From JBCBGF01 sp038526915 (GTDB lineage Bacteria > Pseudomonadota > Alphaproteobacteria > Rhodobacterales > Rhodobacteraceae): a DNA stretch of 64,000 nt. The notes under the pieces were generated by a model. That model ran no database searches. It worked only from the letters and a program-made list of their open reading frames with translations, and had not been told where the DNA came from. This document shows, in pieces, positions 24,694 to 34,059 of the stretch (positions are counted from its first letter, which is position 1; each line of letters opens with the position of its first letter). Position numbers and translations under genes: made by a program. Location: positions 496,001 to 560,000 of the forward strand of contig JBCBGF010000001.1 of NCBI GenBank assembly GCA_038526915.1. Reading direction: 5' to 3'.

Positions 24694-24981
24694 TCAGTCG
24701 TTTACGCTGTCCTTCAGCGCCTTCGCAATCGTCATTTTGACGACCTTGTCGGCATCCTTGTGGATCTGCTCGCCCGTGGCGGGATTGCGCACCATGCGCG
24801 CGGGGCGCTCACGGCAGTAGATCTTGCCCACACCGGGAAGCGTCACGGCACCACCGCCGCCAACTTCCTTGGTGATGATGTTCACAATCGAGTCCAGTGC
24901 GGCACCCGCGGTCTTCTTGTCGGCATCCATTTCCTCGGCCAGGGCGGCAACGAGTTGGGTTTTTGTCATTGGTTTTGCCAT
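24694..24981 (-). CDS. HU-family DNA-binding protein
   Basis: A 95-residue nucleoid protein that bends DNA without sequence specificity. MTKTQLVAALAEEMDADKK is the dimerisation helix, and GVGKIYCRERPARMVRNPATGE contains the beta-ribbon arm with the conserved RNPxTG. The start at 24981 has GAGGAG upstream; a longer frame to 25053 is rejected. It is monocistronic, with its own terminator. Confidence 0.92.
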   Translation of the reverse strand: MAKPMTKTQLVAALAEEMDADKKTAGAALDSIVNIITKEVGGGGAVTLPGVGKIYCRERPARMVRNPATGEQIHKDADKVVKMTIAKALKDSVND

Positions 24982-25113
24982 GGTGATCTCCTCGTTTCGC
25001 CCTTGGTATAGGGGCGTCGTCCAATCTATAAACGGTATATTGATATCAAACACAACGTCTGGTGGCAGTAAAATAAGGCCACGCTACGCATTTCTGTGCT
25101 GTTTTTTGCCGAT

Positions 25114-26601
25114 TCAGAGGAATGCGGTTTCCTCAAAACTCCGCAATTTGCGCGAATGGACCCGTTCCAGGGGGATATCGCGCAGCTGCTCCATCGCCCG
25201 AATACCGATCTGAAGGTGCCGCGACACCTGCGTTCGGTAGAACTCTGACGCCATGCCGGGCAGCTTTAACTCCCCATGCAGCGGCTTGTCGGATACGCAT
25301 AGAAGCGTCCCGTAAGGTACCCTGAACCGGAACCCGTTCGCCGCAATCGTCGCACTTTCCATATCCAGCGCAATCGCCCGGCTCTGGCTCAACCGCTGCA
25401 CCGGGCCCGACTGATCGCGCAACTCCCAGTTCCGGTTGTCAATCGTGGCCACCGTCCCCGTCCGCATGATCCGCTTCAGGTCATAGCCTTCGAAATCGCT
25501 GACGCTTGCCACCGCCTGTTCCAGCGCGATCTGAATCTCCGCCAGTGCGGGGATCGGCACCCAAACGGGCAGGTCATCATCCAGCACGTGATCTTCGCGC
25601 AAATACGCATGGGCCAGAACGAAGTCCCCCAAGCGCTGCGAATTCCGCAGGCCCGCGCAATGCCCCACCATCAGCCACGCATGGGGCCGCAGCACGGCGA
25701 TATGATCGGTCGCCGTCTTCGCATTCGACGGCCCCACCCCGATATTCACCAGCGTGATCCCGCCCCCATGCTTCCGCTTGAGGTGATAGGTCGGCATCTG
25801 CGGCAGCTTGGTGGGCACTGGCATCTCTGCCGCCGGATCGGTGATCACCGTATTCCCCGGCCCGACAAAGGCGGTGTAGCCGCTGTCGGGATCGCCCAGA
25901 ACCTTCCGTGCATAGGCTTCAAACTCTTCGACATAGAACTGGTAGTTCGTGAAGAGGACATGGTTCTGGAAATGCCCCGGCTCGGTCGCCGTGTAATGCG
26001 ACAGCCGTGCAAGCGAGTAATCCACCCGCTGGGCCGTGAACGGCGCCAAAGGCCCCGACCCGTCTTCATGCGTAGAGCCAAACCCATTGACGATATCGTC
26101 GTTCGTCGTTGCCAGATCCGGCACGTCGAAGATATCGCGCAGCGTGAACTGCATCGCGCCTTCCTGCGGCACGGTCACGCTGGCATCGTTGGCCACGGCG
26201 AAATGCACAGGCATCGGTGTGATCGAGGGGCCGATGCTGACCGGAACCCCGTGGTTTTCGATCAACAGGCCGATCTGCTGGACAAGGTAGTTCTCGAAGA
26301 GGTCAGGCCGGGTGACAGTGGTCGAATAGGTGCCCGGCTCGGCAACGTGACCATAGGACAACCGACTGTCCACGGCGGCAAAGCTGGTCGTGGAAAACCG
26401 GATCTCGGGGTAGAACGCGCGATACCTTGATGAAGGCATGCCACCCCCGCTCAGCGCGTCGATGAACCGGCTGCACAGGAAATCGCTTGCCGCTGAATAC
26501 AGCTCCTGCAGCCGCGCCACCGCCGCGTCCGGATCGCGAAACATCTCATGCTCAGGTACCGGAGGCGACACCACCGGCAGGTTCGGATTGGCCACGTTCA
26601 T
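25114..26601 (-). CDS. amn: AMP nucleosidase
   Basis: Splits AMP into adenine and ribose 5-phosphate. The 495-residue length fits the bacterial enzyme: an N-terminal AMP nucleosidase domain (DAVARLQELYSAASDFL) and a C-terminal phosphorylase-like domain with LVNIGVGPSNAKTATDHIA, MVGHCAGLRNSQRLGDFVL and ALDMESATIAANGFRF. ATG overlaps the stop of ade by ATGA, so adenine production and removal are co-expressed. Confidence 0.93.
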   Translation of the reverse strand: MNVANPNLPVVSPPVPEHEMFRDPDAAVARLQELYSAASDFLCSRFIDALSGGGMPSSRYRAFYPEIRFSTTSFAAVDSRLSYGHVAEPGTYSTTVTRPDLFENYLVQQIGLLIENHGVPVSIGPSITPMPVHFAVANDASVTVPQEGAMQFTLRDIFDVPDLATTNDDIVNGFGSTHEDGSGPLAPFTAQRVDYSLARLSHYTATEPGHFQNHVLFTNYQFYVEEFEAYARKVLGDPDSGYTAFVGPGNTVITDPAAEMPVPTKLPQMPTYHLKRKHGGGITLVNIGVGPSNAKTATDHIAVLRPHAWLMVGHCAGLRNSQRLGDFVLAHAYLREDHVLDDDLPVWVPIPALAEIQIALEQAVASVSDFEGYDLKRIMRTGTVATIDNRNWELRDQSGPVQRLSQSRAIALDMESATIAANGFRFRVPYGTLLCVSDKPLHGELKLPGMASEFYRTQVSRHLQIGIRAMEQLRDIPLERVHSRKLRSFEETAFL

Positions 26602-28415
26602 GTCGTCTCCTCAAAGAGATCTGTCAGCTCGAATTTCGTCACATCCACCAGCCCGAGGTCCGAGATCCGAAGTTCCGGGATCACCACCAGCGCCAGAAGC
26701 GAATGCTGCATATAAGCGTTGTTCAGCGTACAGCCGCACTGCGCCATGGCCGATACAATCCCCTCGGCCTGCTGGGCCACCCAATGGGCCGGTGCATCTG
26801 ACATCAGCCCCGCAATTGGCAGTTCCACCAAGGCGATCTCTTCCCCGTCTTTCCAAACGGTCACACCCCCGCCCACCTCGGCCAACCGGTTCGCCGCCGC
26901 CGCCATATCGGCATGGCTCGTGCCCACCACGATCATATGGTGGCTGTCATGGGCGACGGTGGAGGCAATCGCCATATCGCCCTCATACCCAAACCCCGAC
27001 ACAAATCCGTTCACCACGTCGCCCGTGCCGCGATGCCGCTCCACCAGCGCGATCTGGCACACGCCATCCACGCCGCGCACCGCGCCATCCGTCACCGGTA
27101 GTTGCGCTGTTAGCGCCTTGGTCGGCGCCTGGTTTTCCACCACACCGATCACCTTGGCGGTGACGGTGTTGGCCCCCTCGGGTGCAGGTATCTCAAAATC
27201 CGCCGCTACGATTGGTTTGCCCAGATGCACCGTCTCCCGCACCGCCTGCGGCCAGTTGAAATGTGGGCACTCCACCTGCATCTCGCCCTCAATGGCCACC
27301 GTCACACCCCGCGCAATCACCCGGTGGATCGGCAGCGTCGCAAGATCCGACGTCACAATCACATCCGCCCGCCGCCCCGGCGCGATACTCCCCAGCTCCC
27401 GCTCCAACCCGAAATGCGCCGCCGTGTTCACTGTGGCCATCTGCAACGCGATCAGCGGATCACACCCGCAGGCAATCGCATGCCGCACCACCCGGTTCAT
27501 ATGCCCGTCATTCACCAGCGTCCCCGAATGGCAGTCATCCGTGCACAAGATAAAGTTTCGCGGATCCAAGCCCTTCTCAGTAATTGCGGTAATCTGGCTT
27601 TCCACATCATACCACGCGCTGCCTAGCCGCAGCATCGCCCGCATCCCCTGCCGCACCCGCGCCACAGCGTCCGCTTCACACGTCCCCTCATGGTCATCCG
27701 CTGGTCCGCCCGCCGCATAGGCATGAAACGCCGGCCCCAGGTCTGGCGAGGCATAATGCCCGCCCACCGTTTTGCCCGCGTCCTGTGTCGCCGCAATTTC
27801 CGCCAGCATCTTGGCATCGCCCGCGACAACACCGGGAAAGTTCATCATCTCCCCCAGCCCGATGATCCCGGGCCAGGTCATCGCCTCGGCCACATCCTCG
27901 GCCGAGATCTCAAACCCCGTCGTCTCCAACCCAGGGGCAGACGGCGCACAAGACGGCATCTGCATGTAGATCGAGACCGGCTGCATCAGCGCCTCATCAT
28001 GCATCATCCGCACACCGTCTAGGCCCAGCACATTCGCGATCTCATGGGGATCGGTGAACATCGTCGTCGTGCCATGGGGGATCACCGCACGCGCAAACTC
28101 CGCCGGGGTCAGCATGCCCGACTCGATATGCATATGGCCATCGCATAGCCCGGGGACCAGGTACTGGCCCGCAACATCCAACACCTCGGTGCCCTCACCG
28201 ATGCAATGCGCTGCATCCGGCCCCACATAGGCAAACCGCCCGGCGGCCACGGCAATTTCCCACCCGTCCAGCACCTCCCGCGTCTGAACATTCACCACGC
28301 GCCCGCCCCGGATCACCAGATCCGCAGGCGCACGACCAGCGGCCACCGCAACCAGATGCGCCGCACTCTCCGACCAAGGTGTAAAGGGGATGTGTCCCAT
28401 GAACCGAGTTTTCAT
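26598..28415 (-). CDS. ade: Adenine deaminase
   Basis: Deaminates adenine to hypoxanthine with release of ammonia, using a bound metal centre. The amidohydrolase core is clear: LVPGLCDGHMHIESGM, TDPHEIANVLG, LCTDDCHSGTLVNDGHMNRVVR and APGRRADVIV, followed by the C-terminal domain of this family. 605 residues is normal. First gene of ade-amn. The divergent spacer upstream carries a dispersed repeat. Confidence 0.93.
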   Translation of the reverse strand: MKTRFMGHIPFTPWSESAAHLVAVAAGRAPADLVIRGGRVVNVQTREVLDGWEIAVAAGRFAYVGPDAAHCIGEGTEVLDVAGQYLVPGLCDGHMHIESGMLTPAEFARAVIPHGTTTMFTDPHEIANVLGLDGVRMMHDEALMQPVSIYMQMPSCAPSAPGLETTGFEISAEDVAEAMTWPGIIGLGEMMNFPGVVAGDAKMLAEIAATQDAGKTVGGHYASPDLGPAFHAYAAGGPADDHEGTCEADAVARVRQGMRAMLRLGSAWYDVESQITAITEKGLDPRNFILCTDDCHSGTLVNDGHMNRVVRHAIACGCDPLIALQMATVNTAAHFGLERELGSIAPGRRADVIVTSDLATLPIHRVIARGVTVAIEGEMQVECPHFNWPQAVRETVHLGKPIVAADFEIPAPEGANTVTAKVIGVVENQAPTKALTAQLPVTDGAVRGVDGVCQIALVERHRGTGDVVNGFVSGFGYEGDMAIASTVAHDSHHMIVVGTSHADMAAAANRLAEVGGGVTVWKDGEEIALVELPIAGLMSDAPAHWVAQQAEGIVSAMAQCGCTLNNAYMQHSLLALVVIPELRISDLGLVDVTKFELTDLFEETT

Positions 28416-28444
28416 ATCTCCCGCTCAGGCGCAAGCCCCACCCC

Positions 28445-28487
28445 TCTTTGGTCCCCAAATATCCTGGGGTCTGGGGTGAAACCCCAG
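28445..28487. repeat. Dispersed intergenic repeat, copy 1 (TTTGG...AAATATCC box plus hairpin)
   Basis: TCTTTGGTCCCCAAATATCC (28445-28464) is followed by GGGG and a hairpin CTGGGGT-GAA-ACCCCAG (28471-28487). The same box, differing at three positions, recurs at 41261-41280 before another G/C-run hairpin. Copy 1 sits between divergent ade and the SDR gene. Confidence 0.6.
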
Positions 28488-28526
28488 CCGCTTGCCTTCC
28501 CGCACCCACCCGTCAACACTGCCCCT

Positions 28527-29387
28527 ATGACTACGCTTCTCTCCTTCGGCCACGGTTTCTCCGCCAAGGCGCTCACCCCGCTCCTCACCGCCAAAGGCTG
28601 GCAAGTCATCGGCACCACCCGGAGCGATGATAAGGCTGAGGGGGTGCGCTCCAGCGGCGCCACCCCGCTCATCTGGCCAGGAACCGACCTCGCCCCGGCC
28701 CTCAAACAAGCCACCCACATCCTCATCTCCGCAGGCCCCGGTCCCGACGGCGACCCTGTGCTCAACGAAGCCCGCGACCAGATCGTCGCCGTCGCCCCCA
28801 ACATCCAATGGGCGGGCTACCTCTCCACCACCGGCGTCTACGGCGACCATCAGGGCGGCTGGGTGGATGAGACGACCCCGCTCACCCCCTCCACCCGACG
28901 CGGCCAGATGCGCGTGGACGCCGAGGCCGCGTGGCAAACGCTCGCCCACGACACCGGCCTGCCCCTCCACATCTTCCGCCTCGCCGGCATCTACGGCCCC
29001 GGTCGTGGCCCGTTTGCCAAGGTCCGCGCTGGCACCGCCCGGCGGATCGTCAAACCGGGCCAGGTCTTCTCCCGCATCCATGTCGACGACATCGCCCAGG
29101 TCCTCGCCGCCTCCATCGACCGCCCTAGGCCCGGTGCGATCTACAACCTCTGCGATGATGATCCCGCCCCGCCGCAAGACGTGCTGGCCTATGCCGCCGA
29201 GCTGCAGGGTGTGCCCCTGCCACCCGAAGTGCCCTTCGACCAGGCAGAGATGTCCCCCATGGCCCGCAGCTTCTATGCGGAATCGAAACGGGTCCGGAAT
29301 GACCGCATCAAGACAGAGCTTGGCGTGCGCCTGAGGTACCCAAACTACCGCGAAGGCCTGAAGGCGCTTCTGACACTCGAGGGCTAA
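28527..29387 (+). CDS. NAD(P)-dependent SDR-family epimerase/dehydratase-like protein (YeeZ type)
   Basis: The 286-residue product begins MTTLLSFGHGFSAKALTPLL, a Rossmann start with a GHGFSA turn in place of GxxGxxG. It continues with GYLSTTGVYGDHQG (Ser/Thr and the active-site Tyr region) and FRLAGIYGPGRGPF, typical of extended SDR proteins of the YeeZ group. Substrate unknown. The start at 28527 is the first ATG after the repeat; a longer frame to the left crosses ade. It converges with the next gene, overlapping by 4 bases. Confidence 0.8.
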   Translation: MTTLLSFGHGFSAKALTPLLTAKGWQVIGTTRSDDKAEGVRSSGATPLIWPGTDLAPALKQATHILISAGPGPDGDPVLNEARDQIVAVAPNIQWAGYLSTTGVYGDHQGGWVDETTPLTPSTRRGQMRVDAEAAWQTLAHDTGLPLHIFRLAGIYGPGRGPFAKVRAGTARRIVKPGQVFSRIHVDDIAQVLAASIDRPRPGAIYNLCDDDPAPPQDVLAYAAELQGVPLPPEVPFDQAEMSPMARSFYAESKRVRNDRIKTELGVRLRYPNYREGLKALLTLEG

Positions 29388-30040
29388 CCCCGCCGCCGGA
29401 TCACGAACGCTAACCCTGCCATCCCTGCCAGCACCACCAAAGCGCCCAGCGTCGTCTGCCCATAAAACATCAACCGCTCCGGCAGCTCCATGTTGTTCAG
29501 AAACGGGTAGGGCAGCCCGCTGGTCACCGACCCAAACGGCGTAATGTTAAACGGCCCCACGAACCCTTCGACCCACACAACATAAAGCGCCACGATCCCC
29601 AGCAACAAAGGCACGCTCCGCCACGCGCGCCGAAACGCATCCTGGATCAAAAACGCATCAATCCACATCAGCAAAGGCCCGATCAGGTGCAGGTAGTAGT
29701 CAACGTACCACGGCAACCCTGGCCCAGATTGCACTAATGCCGGATCCTCGAGCTTTAGCGACCAGTAGAGATACACCATCATCGCATTGACGACCGCCGT
29801 CGCCGCCACCAGATGCGGCCAGTGCCGGTCACTCCGCCGCTCGGTCAGCGCCAGCATGCGCGAGGCTGTGAAGAACGACAGAAGCAACGCCCAATTCGTC
29901 AGAAACCGAAACGGCCCGCCGGGATTTGCATACTCGCCCGCGATCACCACCTGCCGGATCACCGCCGCCGCAGCGAGCAGGAACACGCCCCAGCGAAAGA
30001 TCAGAACCCAGCGTGCATGCGGGTCAAACCCTGGGCGCAT
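29384..30040 (-). CDS. Pr6Pr/AIG1-like multi-helix membrane protein
   Basis: The 218-residue product has about six hydrophobic helices. GGPFRFLTNWALLLSFF and DYYLHLIGPLLMWIDAFL hold the conserved Thr and His spaced as in the FAR-17a/AIG1 (androgen-induced) and bacterial Pr6Pr families. In human AIG1 those residues form a threonine hydrolase site for fatty-acid esters (family knowledge). Whether the bacterial protein hydrolyses lipids is unproven. Its start overlaps the dxs stop (TGATG), so it is the last gene of the dxs operon. Confidence 0.7.
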   Translation of the reverse strand: MRPGFDPHARWVLIFRWGVFLLAAAAVIRQVVIAGEYANPGGPFRFLTNWALLLSFFTASRMLALTERRSDRHWPHLVAATAVVNAMMVYLYWSLKLEDPALVQSGPGLPWYVDYYLHLIGPLLMWIDAFLIQDAFRRAWRSVPLLLGIVALYVVWVEGFVGPFNITPFGSVTSGLPYPFLNNMELPERLMFYGQTTLGALVVLAGMAGLAFVIRRRG

Positions 30041-31971
30041 CAGGCCCGGCGGCTGGTCGAGATGTCGGCAACGCCAAGCGTGCTCAGAACCTTGGCCTCG
30101 ATATCCTCGGCGTTGAGCTTGGCCACCGCATACATGTCCTTGGGGCTGGCCTGATCGATGAAGATGTCGGGCAGCACCATTGAGCGATAGCGGATCCCGG
30201 TATCGAACACGCCCTCTTCGGCGAGAAGTTGCGCCACATGGCTACCAAATCCACCGACCGCGCCTTCCTCGATGGTGATCAGCGCCTCATGCTCTGCTAC
30301 CAGAGATAGGATCAACTCCCGATCCAAAGGCTTCGCAAACCGCGCATCCGCAATCGTCGGTGTAATCCCCCGCGCGCCCAGCGCTTCCGCCGCCGCTTCA
30401 ACCTCAGCCAACCGCGTCCCGAAAGACAACAGGGCCACCTGCTTACCCTCACGGATCATCCGGCCCCTGCCGATCGCAATCGGTTCCCCACGCTCGGGCA
30501 TCTCAACGCCTACGCCCTCGCCACGGGGGAACCGAAACGCAATCGGCCCGTCATCATGGGCCGCCGCGGTGGCCACCATATGCACCAGTTCCGCCTCGTC
30601 AGCGGCGGCCATCACAACAAATCCGGGTAGGTTCGACAGGTACCCCACGTCAAACGCCCCGGCATGGGTCGCGCCATCCGCACCCACCAGTCCGGCCCGG
30701 TCAATCGCGAACCGCACGGGCAGCCGCTGGATCGCCACGTCATGCACCACCTGATCGTACCCACGCTGCAAAAACGTCGAATACATCGCGCAGAACGGCT
30801 TCATGCCCCCCGCGGCCAGCCCAGCACAGAACGTCACCCCATGCTGCTCTGCAATGCCCACATCGAAGCAGCGCGAGGGATAGCGTTCGGCAAAGAGCTT
30901 CAGCCCCGTCCCGTCCGGCATCGCCGCCGTCACGGCGACGATCTTGTCGTCACGTCCCGCCTCATCAATCAGGCTGTCGGCAAACACGCGGGTATAGCTC
31001 GGCGCGTTCGAGGGGGCCTTCTTCTGCTCCCCCGTCACCACATCGAATTTGGACACACCGTGTCCTTTGTCCCGCGAATCCTCGGCAGGGGCGTAGCCTT
31101 TGCCCTTCTTCGTGATGGCATGGATCAGGATCGGCCCGGTCGCGCGGTCTTTCACCGTCCGCAGCACTGGGAGAAGCTGGTCCATATCGTGCCCGTCAAT
31201 CGGCCCGAGATAAGAGAACCCCAACTCTTCAAACAGCGTTCCGCCCACGGTCATATGCTTGACCATATCCTTCGCCCGCCGCGCCCCTTCCTGGAACGGC
31301 TCGGGCAACAGGCTGACCGCGCCCTTGGCCGCCGCCTTCAGTTCTTGAAACGGGGCCCCTGCATACAGCCGCGAGAGATATTGCGACATCGCCCCCACAG
31401 GCGGCGCAATCGACATCTCGTTGTCGTTCAGGATCACGATCAACCGCTTGCGCAGATGCCCCGCGTTGTTCATCGCCTCATAGGCCATGCCCGCGCTCAT
31501 CGCGCCATCGCCGATCACCGCGATGCAGTCGCCGATCCCATGCTCAGGCGATCCGCCCAGATCACGCGCCACGGCAAAGCCAAGCGCAGCGCTGATCGAG
31601 GTCGATGAATGTGCTGCCCCGAACGGGTCATACACACTCTCCGACCGCTTGGTGAACCCTGACAGCCCGTCCTTCTGGCGCAACGTGCGGATTCGATCCC
31701 GCCGCCCCGTCAGGATCTTATGCGGATAGCACTGGTGGCTCACATCCCAGATGATCCTGTCCTTCGGCGCGTCGAACACGGCATGCAACGCCACCGTCAG
31801 CTCCACCACCCCAAGACCCGCGCCCAAATGCCCACCGGTTTCCGACACCGCGCTGATCGTCTCGGCGCGCAACTCATCAGCAAGGCGGCGCAGGTCGTTG
31901 TCGCCCATGCCCTTCAGATCGGCAGGGACGGACACCTGGTCCAACAACGGGGTACTCGGTCGTGTGGTCAT
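30040..31971 (-). CDS. dxs: 1-deoxy-D-xylulose-5-phosphate synthase
   Basis: The TPP enzyme that opens the methylerythritol phosphate route, joining pyruvate and glyceraldehyde 3-phosphate. DVSHQCYPHKILTGRRD, GDGAMSAGMAYEAMNNAG with the following LNDN (TPP/Mg motif), and the transketolase-like GIAEQHGVTFCAGLA are present. 643 residues is full length. It lies 17 bases downstream of ispA, so precursor entry and prenyl chain elongation share a transcript. Confidence 0.95.
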   Translation of the reverse strand: MTTRPSTPLLDQVSVPADLKGMGDNDLRRLADELRAETISAVSETGGHLGAGLGVVELTVALHAVFDAPKDRIIWDVSHQCYPHKILTGRRDRIRTLRQKDGLSGFTKRSESVYDPFGAAHSSTSISAALGFAVARDLGGSPEHGIGDCIAVIGDGAMSAGMAYEAMNNAGHLRKRLIVILNDNEMSIAPPVGAMSQYLSRLYAGAPFQELKAAAKGAVSLLPEPFQEGARRAKDMVKHMTVGGTLFEELGFSYLGPIDGHDMDQLLPVLRTVKDRATGPILIHAITKKGKGYAPAEDSRDKGHGVSKFDVVTGEQKKAPSNAPSYTRVFADSLIDEAGRDDKIVAVTAAMPDGTGLKLFAERYPSRCFDVGIAEQHGVTFCAGLAAGGMKPFCAMYSTFLQRGYDQVVHDVAIQRLPVRFAIDRAGLVGADGATHAGAFDVGYLSNLPGFVVMAAADEAELVHMVATAAAHDDGPIAFRFPRGEGVGVEMPERGEPIAIGRGRMIREGKQVALLSFGTRLAEVEAAAEALGARGITPTIADARFAKPLDRELILSLVAEHEALITIEEGAVGGFGSHVAQLLAEEGVFDTGIRYRSMVLPDIFIDQASPKDMYAVAKLNAEDIEAKVLSTLGVADISTSRRA

Positions 31972-31988
31972 CTGCCCTCCGGGCGGTC

Positions 31989-32858
31989 TTATGAGGTGCG
32001 CGAGATAACGAAACGTGCCGCATCCCGCAAGTTTTCGGCATTTGGTCCGTAGGGATCTAGCGCAGCACAGGCATCGTCCACCAGTTCCGCCGCGCGTGCC
32101 TTCGCCGCATCAAGGCCGAGGAGTGACACAAACGTCGCTTTTCCCGCCTCGGCATCCTTCTGCAGCCGCTTGCCCGCCGTCGCCGCATCCCCTTCGACAT
32201 CCAGCACATCATCGGCAATCTGGAACGCGAGCCCCAGTGCCTGCGCATAGCTGCGCAAGGGGGCAGGGTCCGCCTCCCCCAGGATCGCCCCGGCCTCCGC
32301 CGACCAGGAAATCAGCGCCCCCGTCTTGTTGCCCTGCAACTCGGTGATCTCGTCTAGCGTCAGGCTCCGCCCCGCTGTCTCTGCCGCGATGTCCTGCGCC
32401 TGACCCAGAACCATGCCTTCGGCCCCCGCCGCCCGCGCCAGCGATCCAATCAGGGCCACGCGAACCTTCGCGCTGTCATGACAGGCCGGTTCCGACAACA
32501 GCTCAAAGGCGAGTGTTTGCAGCGCATCCCCCACCAGAACCGCCGTCGCCTCATCCCATTTGACATGAACCGTAGGCTGGCCCCGGCGCAGGTCGTCATC
32601 ATCCATGCAAGGCAGATCGTCATGCACCAGCGAATAGGCATGCAGCGCTTCAATCGCACCCGCCGTGACCACAGACTGTTCCGGGGCAATGCCGAACAAG
32701 GCCGCACTTTCCATCACCAGATACCCGCGCAGGCGCTTCCCGCCCGAAAGCGCGTGCCTTAGGCCCTGTTCCAGCGGTAAATCACCCTGCGGCAGGCTTG
32801 CATCCAGAAAGGCCTGGATCGCCCCAGCCCGCTCCGCCAGTCTCTCGCGAAAGCTCAC
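31989..32858 (-). CDS. ispA: Polyprenyl (farnesyl/geranylgeranyl) diphosphate synthase
   Basis: Condenses isopentenyl diphosphate with allylic diphosphates. The first Asp-rich motif is HDDLPCMDDDDLRRG and the second QIADDVLDVEGD; KTGALISWS lies between them. 289 residues is typical of bacterial IspA. The two inserted residues in the first motif mark the type II farnesyl synthase form. The start overlaps the xseB stop by ATGA. Confidence 0.92.
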   Translation of the reverse strand: MSFRERLAERAGAIQAFLDASLPQGDLPLEQGLRHALSGGKRLRGYLVMESAALFGIAPEQSVVTAGAIEALHAYSLVHDDLPCMDDDDLRRGQPTVHVKWDEATAVLVGDALQTLAFELLSEPACHDSAKVRVALIGSLARAAGAEGMVLGQAQDIAAETAGRSLTLDEITELQGNKTGALISWSAEAGAILGEADPAPLRSYAQALGLAFQIADDVLDVEGDAATAGKRLQKDAEAGKATFVSLLGLDAAKARAAELVDDACAALDPYGPNAENLRDAARFVISRTS

Positions 32859-33097
32859 ATGCCCTCAACGGGTGTCGTCCCGGTCGGCTGGCCATTCTGA
32901 TCCAGCTTGATCGCGGCCACCTTTTCCTCGGCATCCTTCAGCTTGGCCTCGCAATGGGCTTTCAACAGCGCACCGCGTTCATAGAGCGAGATCGATTTCT
33001 CCAACTCTACGTTCCCGCTGTCGAGTTGGGTGACAATGGCCTCAAGCTCGCGCATGGCGTCCTCAAAGCTCATCTCTTCGATCTTTGCGTCGCTCAT
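32855..33097 (-). CDS. xseB: Exodeoxyribonuclease VII small subunit
   Basis: An 80-residue protein of two helices: EEMSFEDAMRELEAIVTQLDSG and LEKSISLYERGALLKAHCEAKL, split by the conserved NVE turn, the XseB signature. It binds XseA to form exonuclease VII; xseA is not in this window. It overlaps its neighbours by ATGA at both ends in an operon with ispA and dxs, an order common in this lineage. Confidence 0.92.
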   Translation of the reverse strand: MSDAKIEEMSFEDAMRELEAIVTQLDSGNVELEKSISLYERGALLKAHCEAKLKDAEEKVAAIKLDQNGQPTGTTPVEGM

Positions 33098-34029
33098 TGC
33101 CCCCGCTCCATCAAAACCCTGATATGCGCCGCCACCGATGCGGCCAAAGCGTTCAGATCATAGCCGCCTTCCAGTGTCGAGACCACGCGCCCGCCCGCAT
33201 GCGCCTCGGCCACATCGCAGATCGACTGCGTGACCCAGGCGAAGTCATCTTCGTGCCACAGCAGATTGGCCAGTGGATCATCCGCATGGGCATCGAACCC
33301 CGCCGAGATCAGCACAAGCTCCGGCGCAAAGTCATCCAGCGCCGGCAGCACTTCGTCACTATAGGCCCGCCGCATCTCGGCCCCGCCAGTCATCGGTGCG
33401 AGGGGCACGTTCATGATGTTGTCATGCGCCCCGGTTTCATGCGCCGCGCCGCTACCGGGATACAGCGGCATTTGGTGGGAGGAGACGAACAGCACGCGCT
33501 CTTCGTTCCAAAGAAGATCCTGCGTTCCGTTTCCGTGATGCACATCGAAATCAACCACCGCGACGCGGGCCAATCCATGCACGTCCAGCGCATATTTCGC
33601 TGCAATAGACACGGATCCAAACAGGCAAAACCCCATCGCGGTTGAGGTCTCGGCATGATGCCCCGGCGGACGGCAAGCGACAAAGGCGTTGGACACCTCG
33701 CCCCCCAGCACCGCATCCACGGCGGCACAATTCCCGCCCACGGCCCGCATCGCCGCCTCCAGTGACCCCGACATGACATGCGTATCGCCATCAAGCGAAA
33801 CCCATCCCTCGTCCGGAATCGCGTCGGTCACCCGGTCAATGTAGTTCTGCGGGTGGCAACGCAGCACATCCTCGCCCCGACCCATCGGGGCAAGACGTCG
33901 ATCCAATCCATCGAACTCGGGCGCCGCGAGGGCATCGGCAATCGCTTCCAACCGCGCCACGCGTTCGGGGTGCCCCGGCGGCGTGACGTGGCCCGTGAAA
34001 GCATCGTGATGGTAAAGCGCGGTCGTCAT
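33094..34029 (-). CDS. Histone deacetylase family protein (acetylpolyamine/acetoin-type amidohydrolase)
   Basis: The 311-residue protein shows the zinc amidohydrolase core: RPPGHHAETSTAMGFCLF, VAVVDFDVHHGNGTQDLLW, and later ISAGFDAHADDPLANL. These provide the active-site His pair and the Asp/His zinc ligands. Bacterial members act on acetylated polyamines or other small amides. First gene of the operon leading to xseB, ispA, dxs; the link to isoprenoid genes is positional. Confidence 0.87.
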   Translation of the reverse strand: MTTALYHHDAFTGHVTPPGHPERVARLEAIADALAAPEFDGLDRRLAPMGRGEDVLRCHPQNYIDRVTDAIPDEGWVSLDGDTHVMSGSLEAAMRAVGGNCAAVDAVLGGEVSNAFVACRPPGHHAETSTAMGFCLFGSVSIAAKYALDVHGLARVAVVDFDVHHGNGTQDLLWNEERVLFVSSHQMPLYPGSGAAHETGAHDNIMNVPLAPMTGGAEMRRAYSDEVLPALDDFAPELVLISAGFDAHADDPLANLLWHEDDFAWVTQSICDVAEAHAGGRVVSTLEGGYDLNALAASVAAHIRVLMERGQ

Positions 34030-34059
34030 ATCAGGGGCCAGACTCGTGTCTATTCCGGC

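Noticed and set aside
25114..25134. Inverted repeat GAGGAA/TTCCTC at the end of amn
   Set aside because: It is made by the last codons of amn and is not followed by a T tract, so it is not called a terminator.
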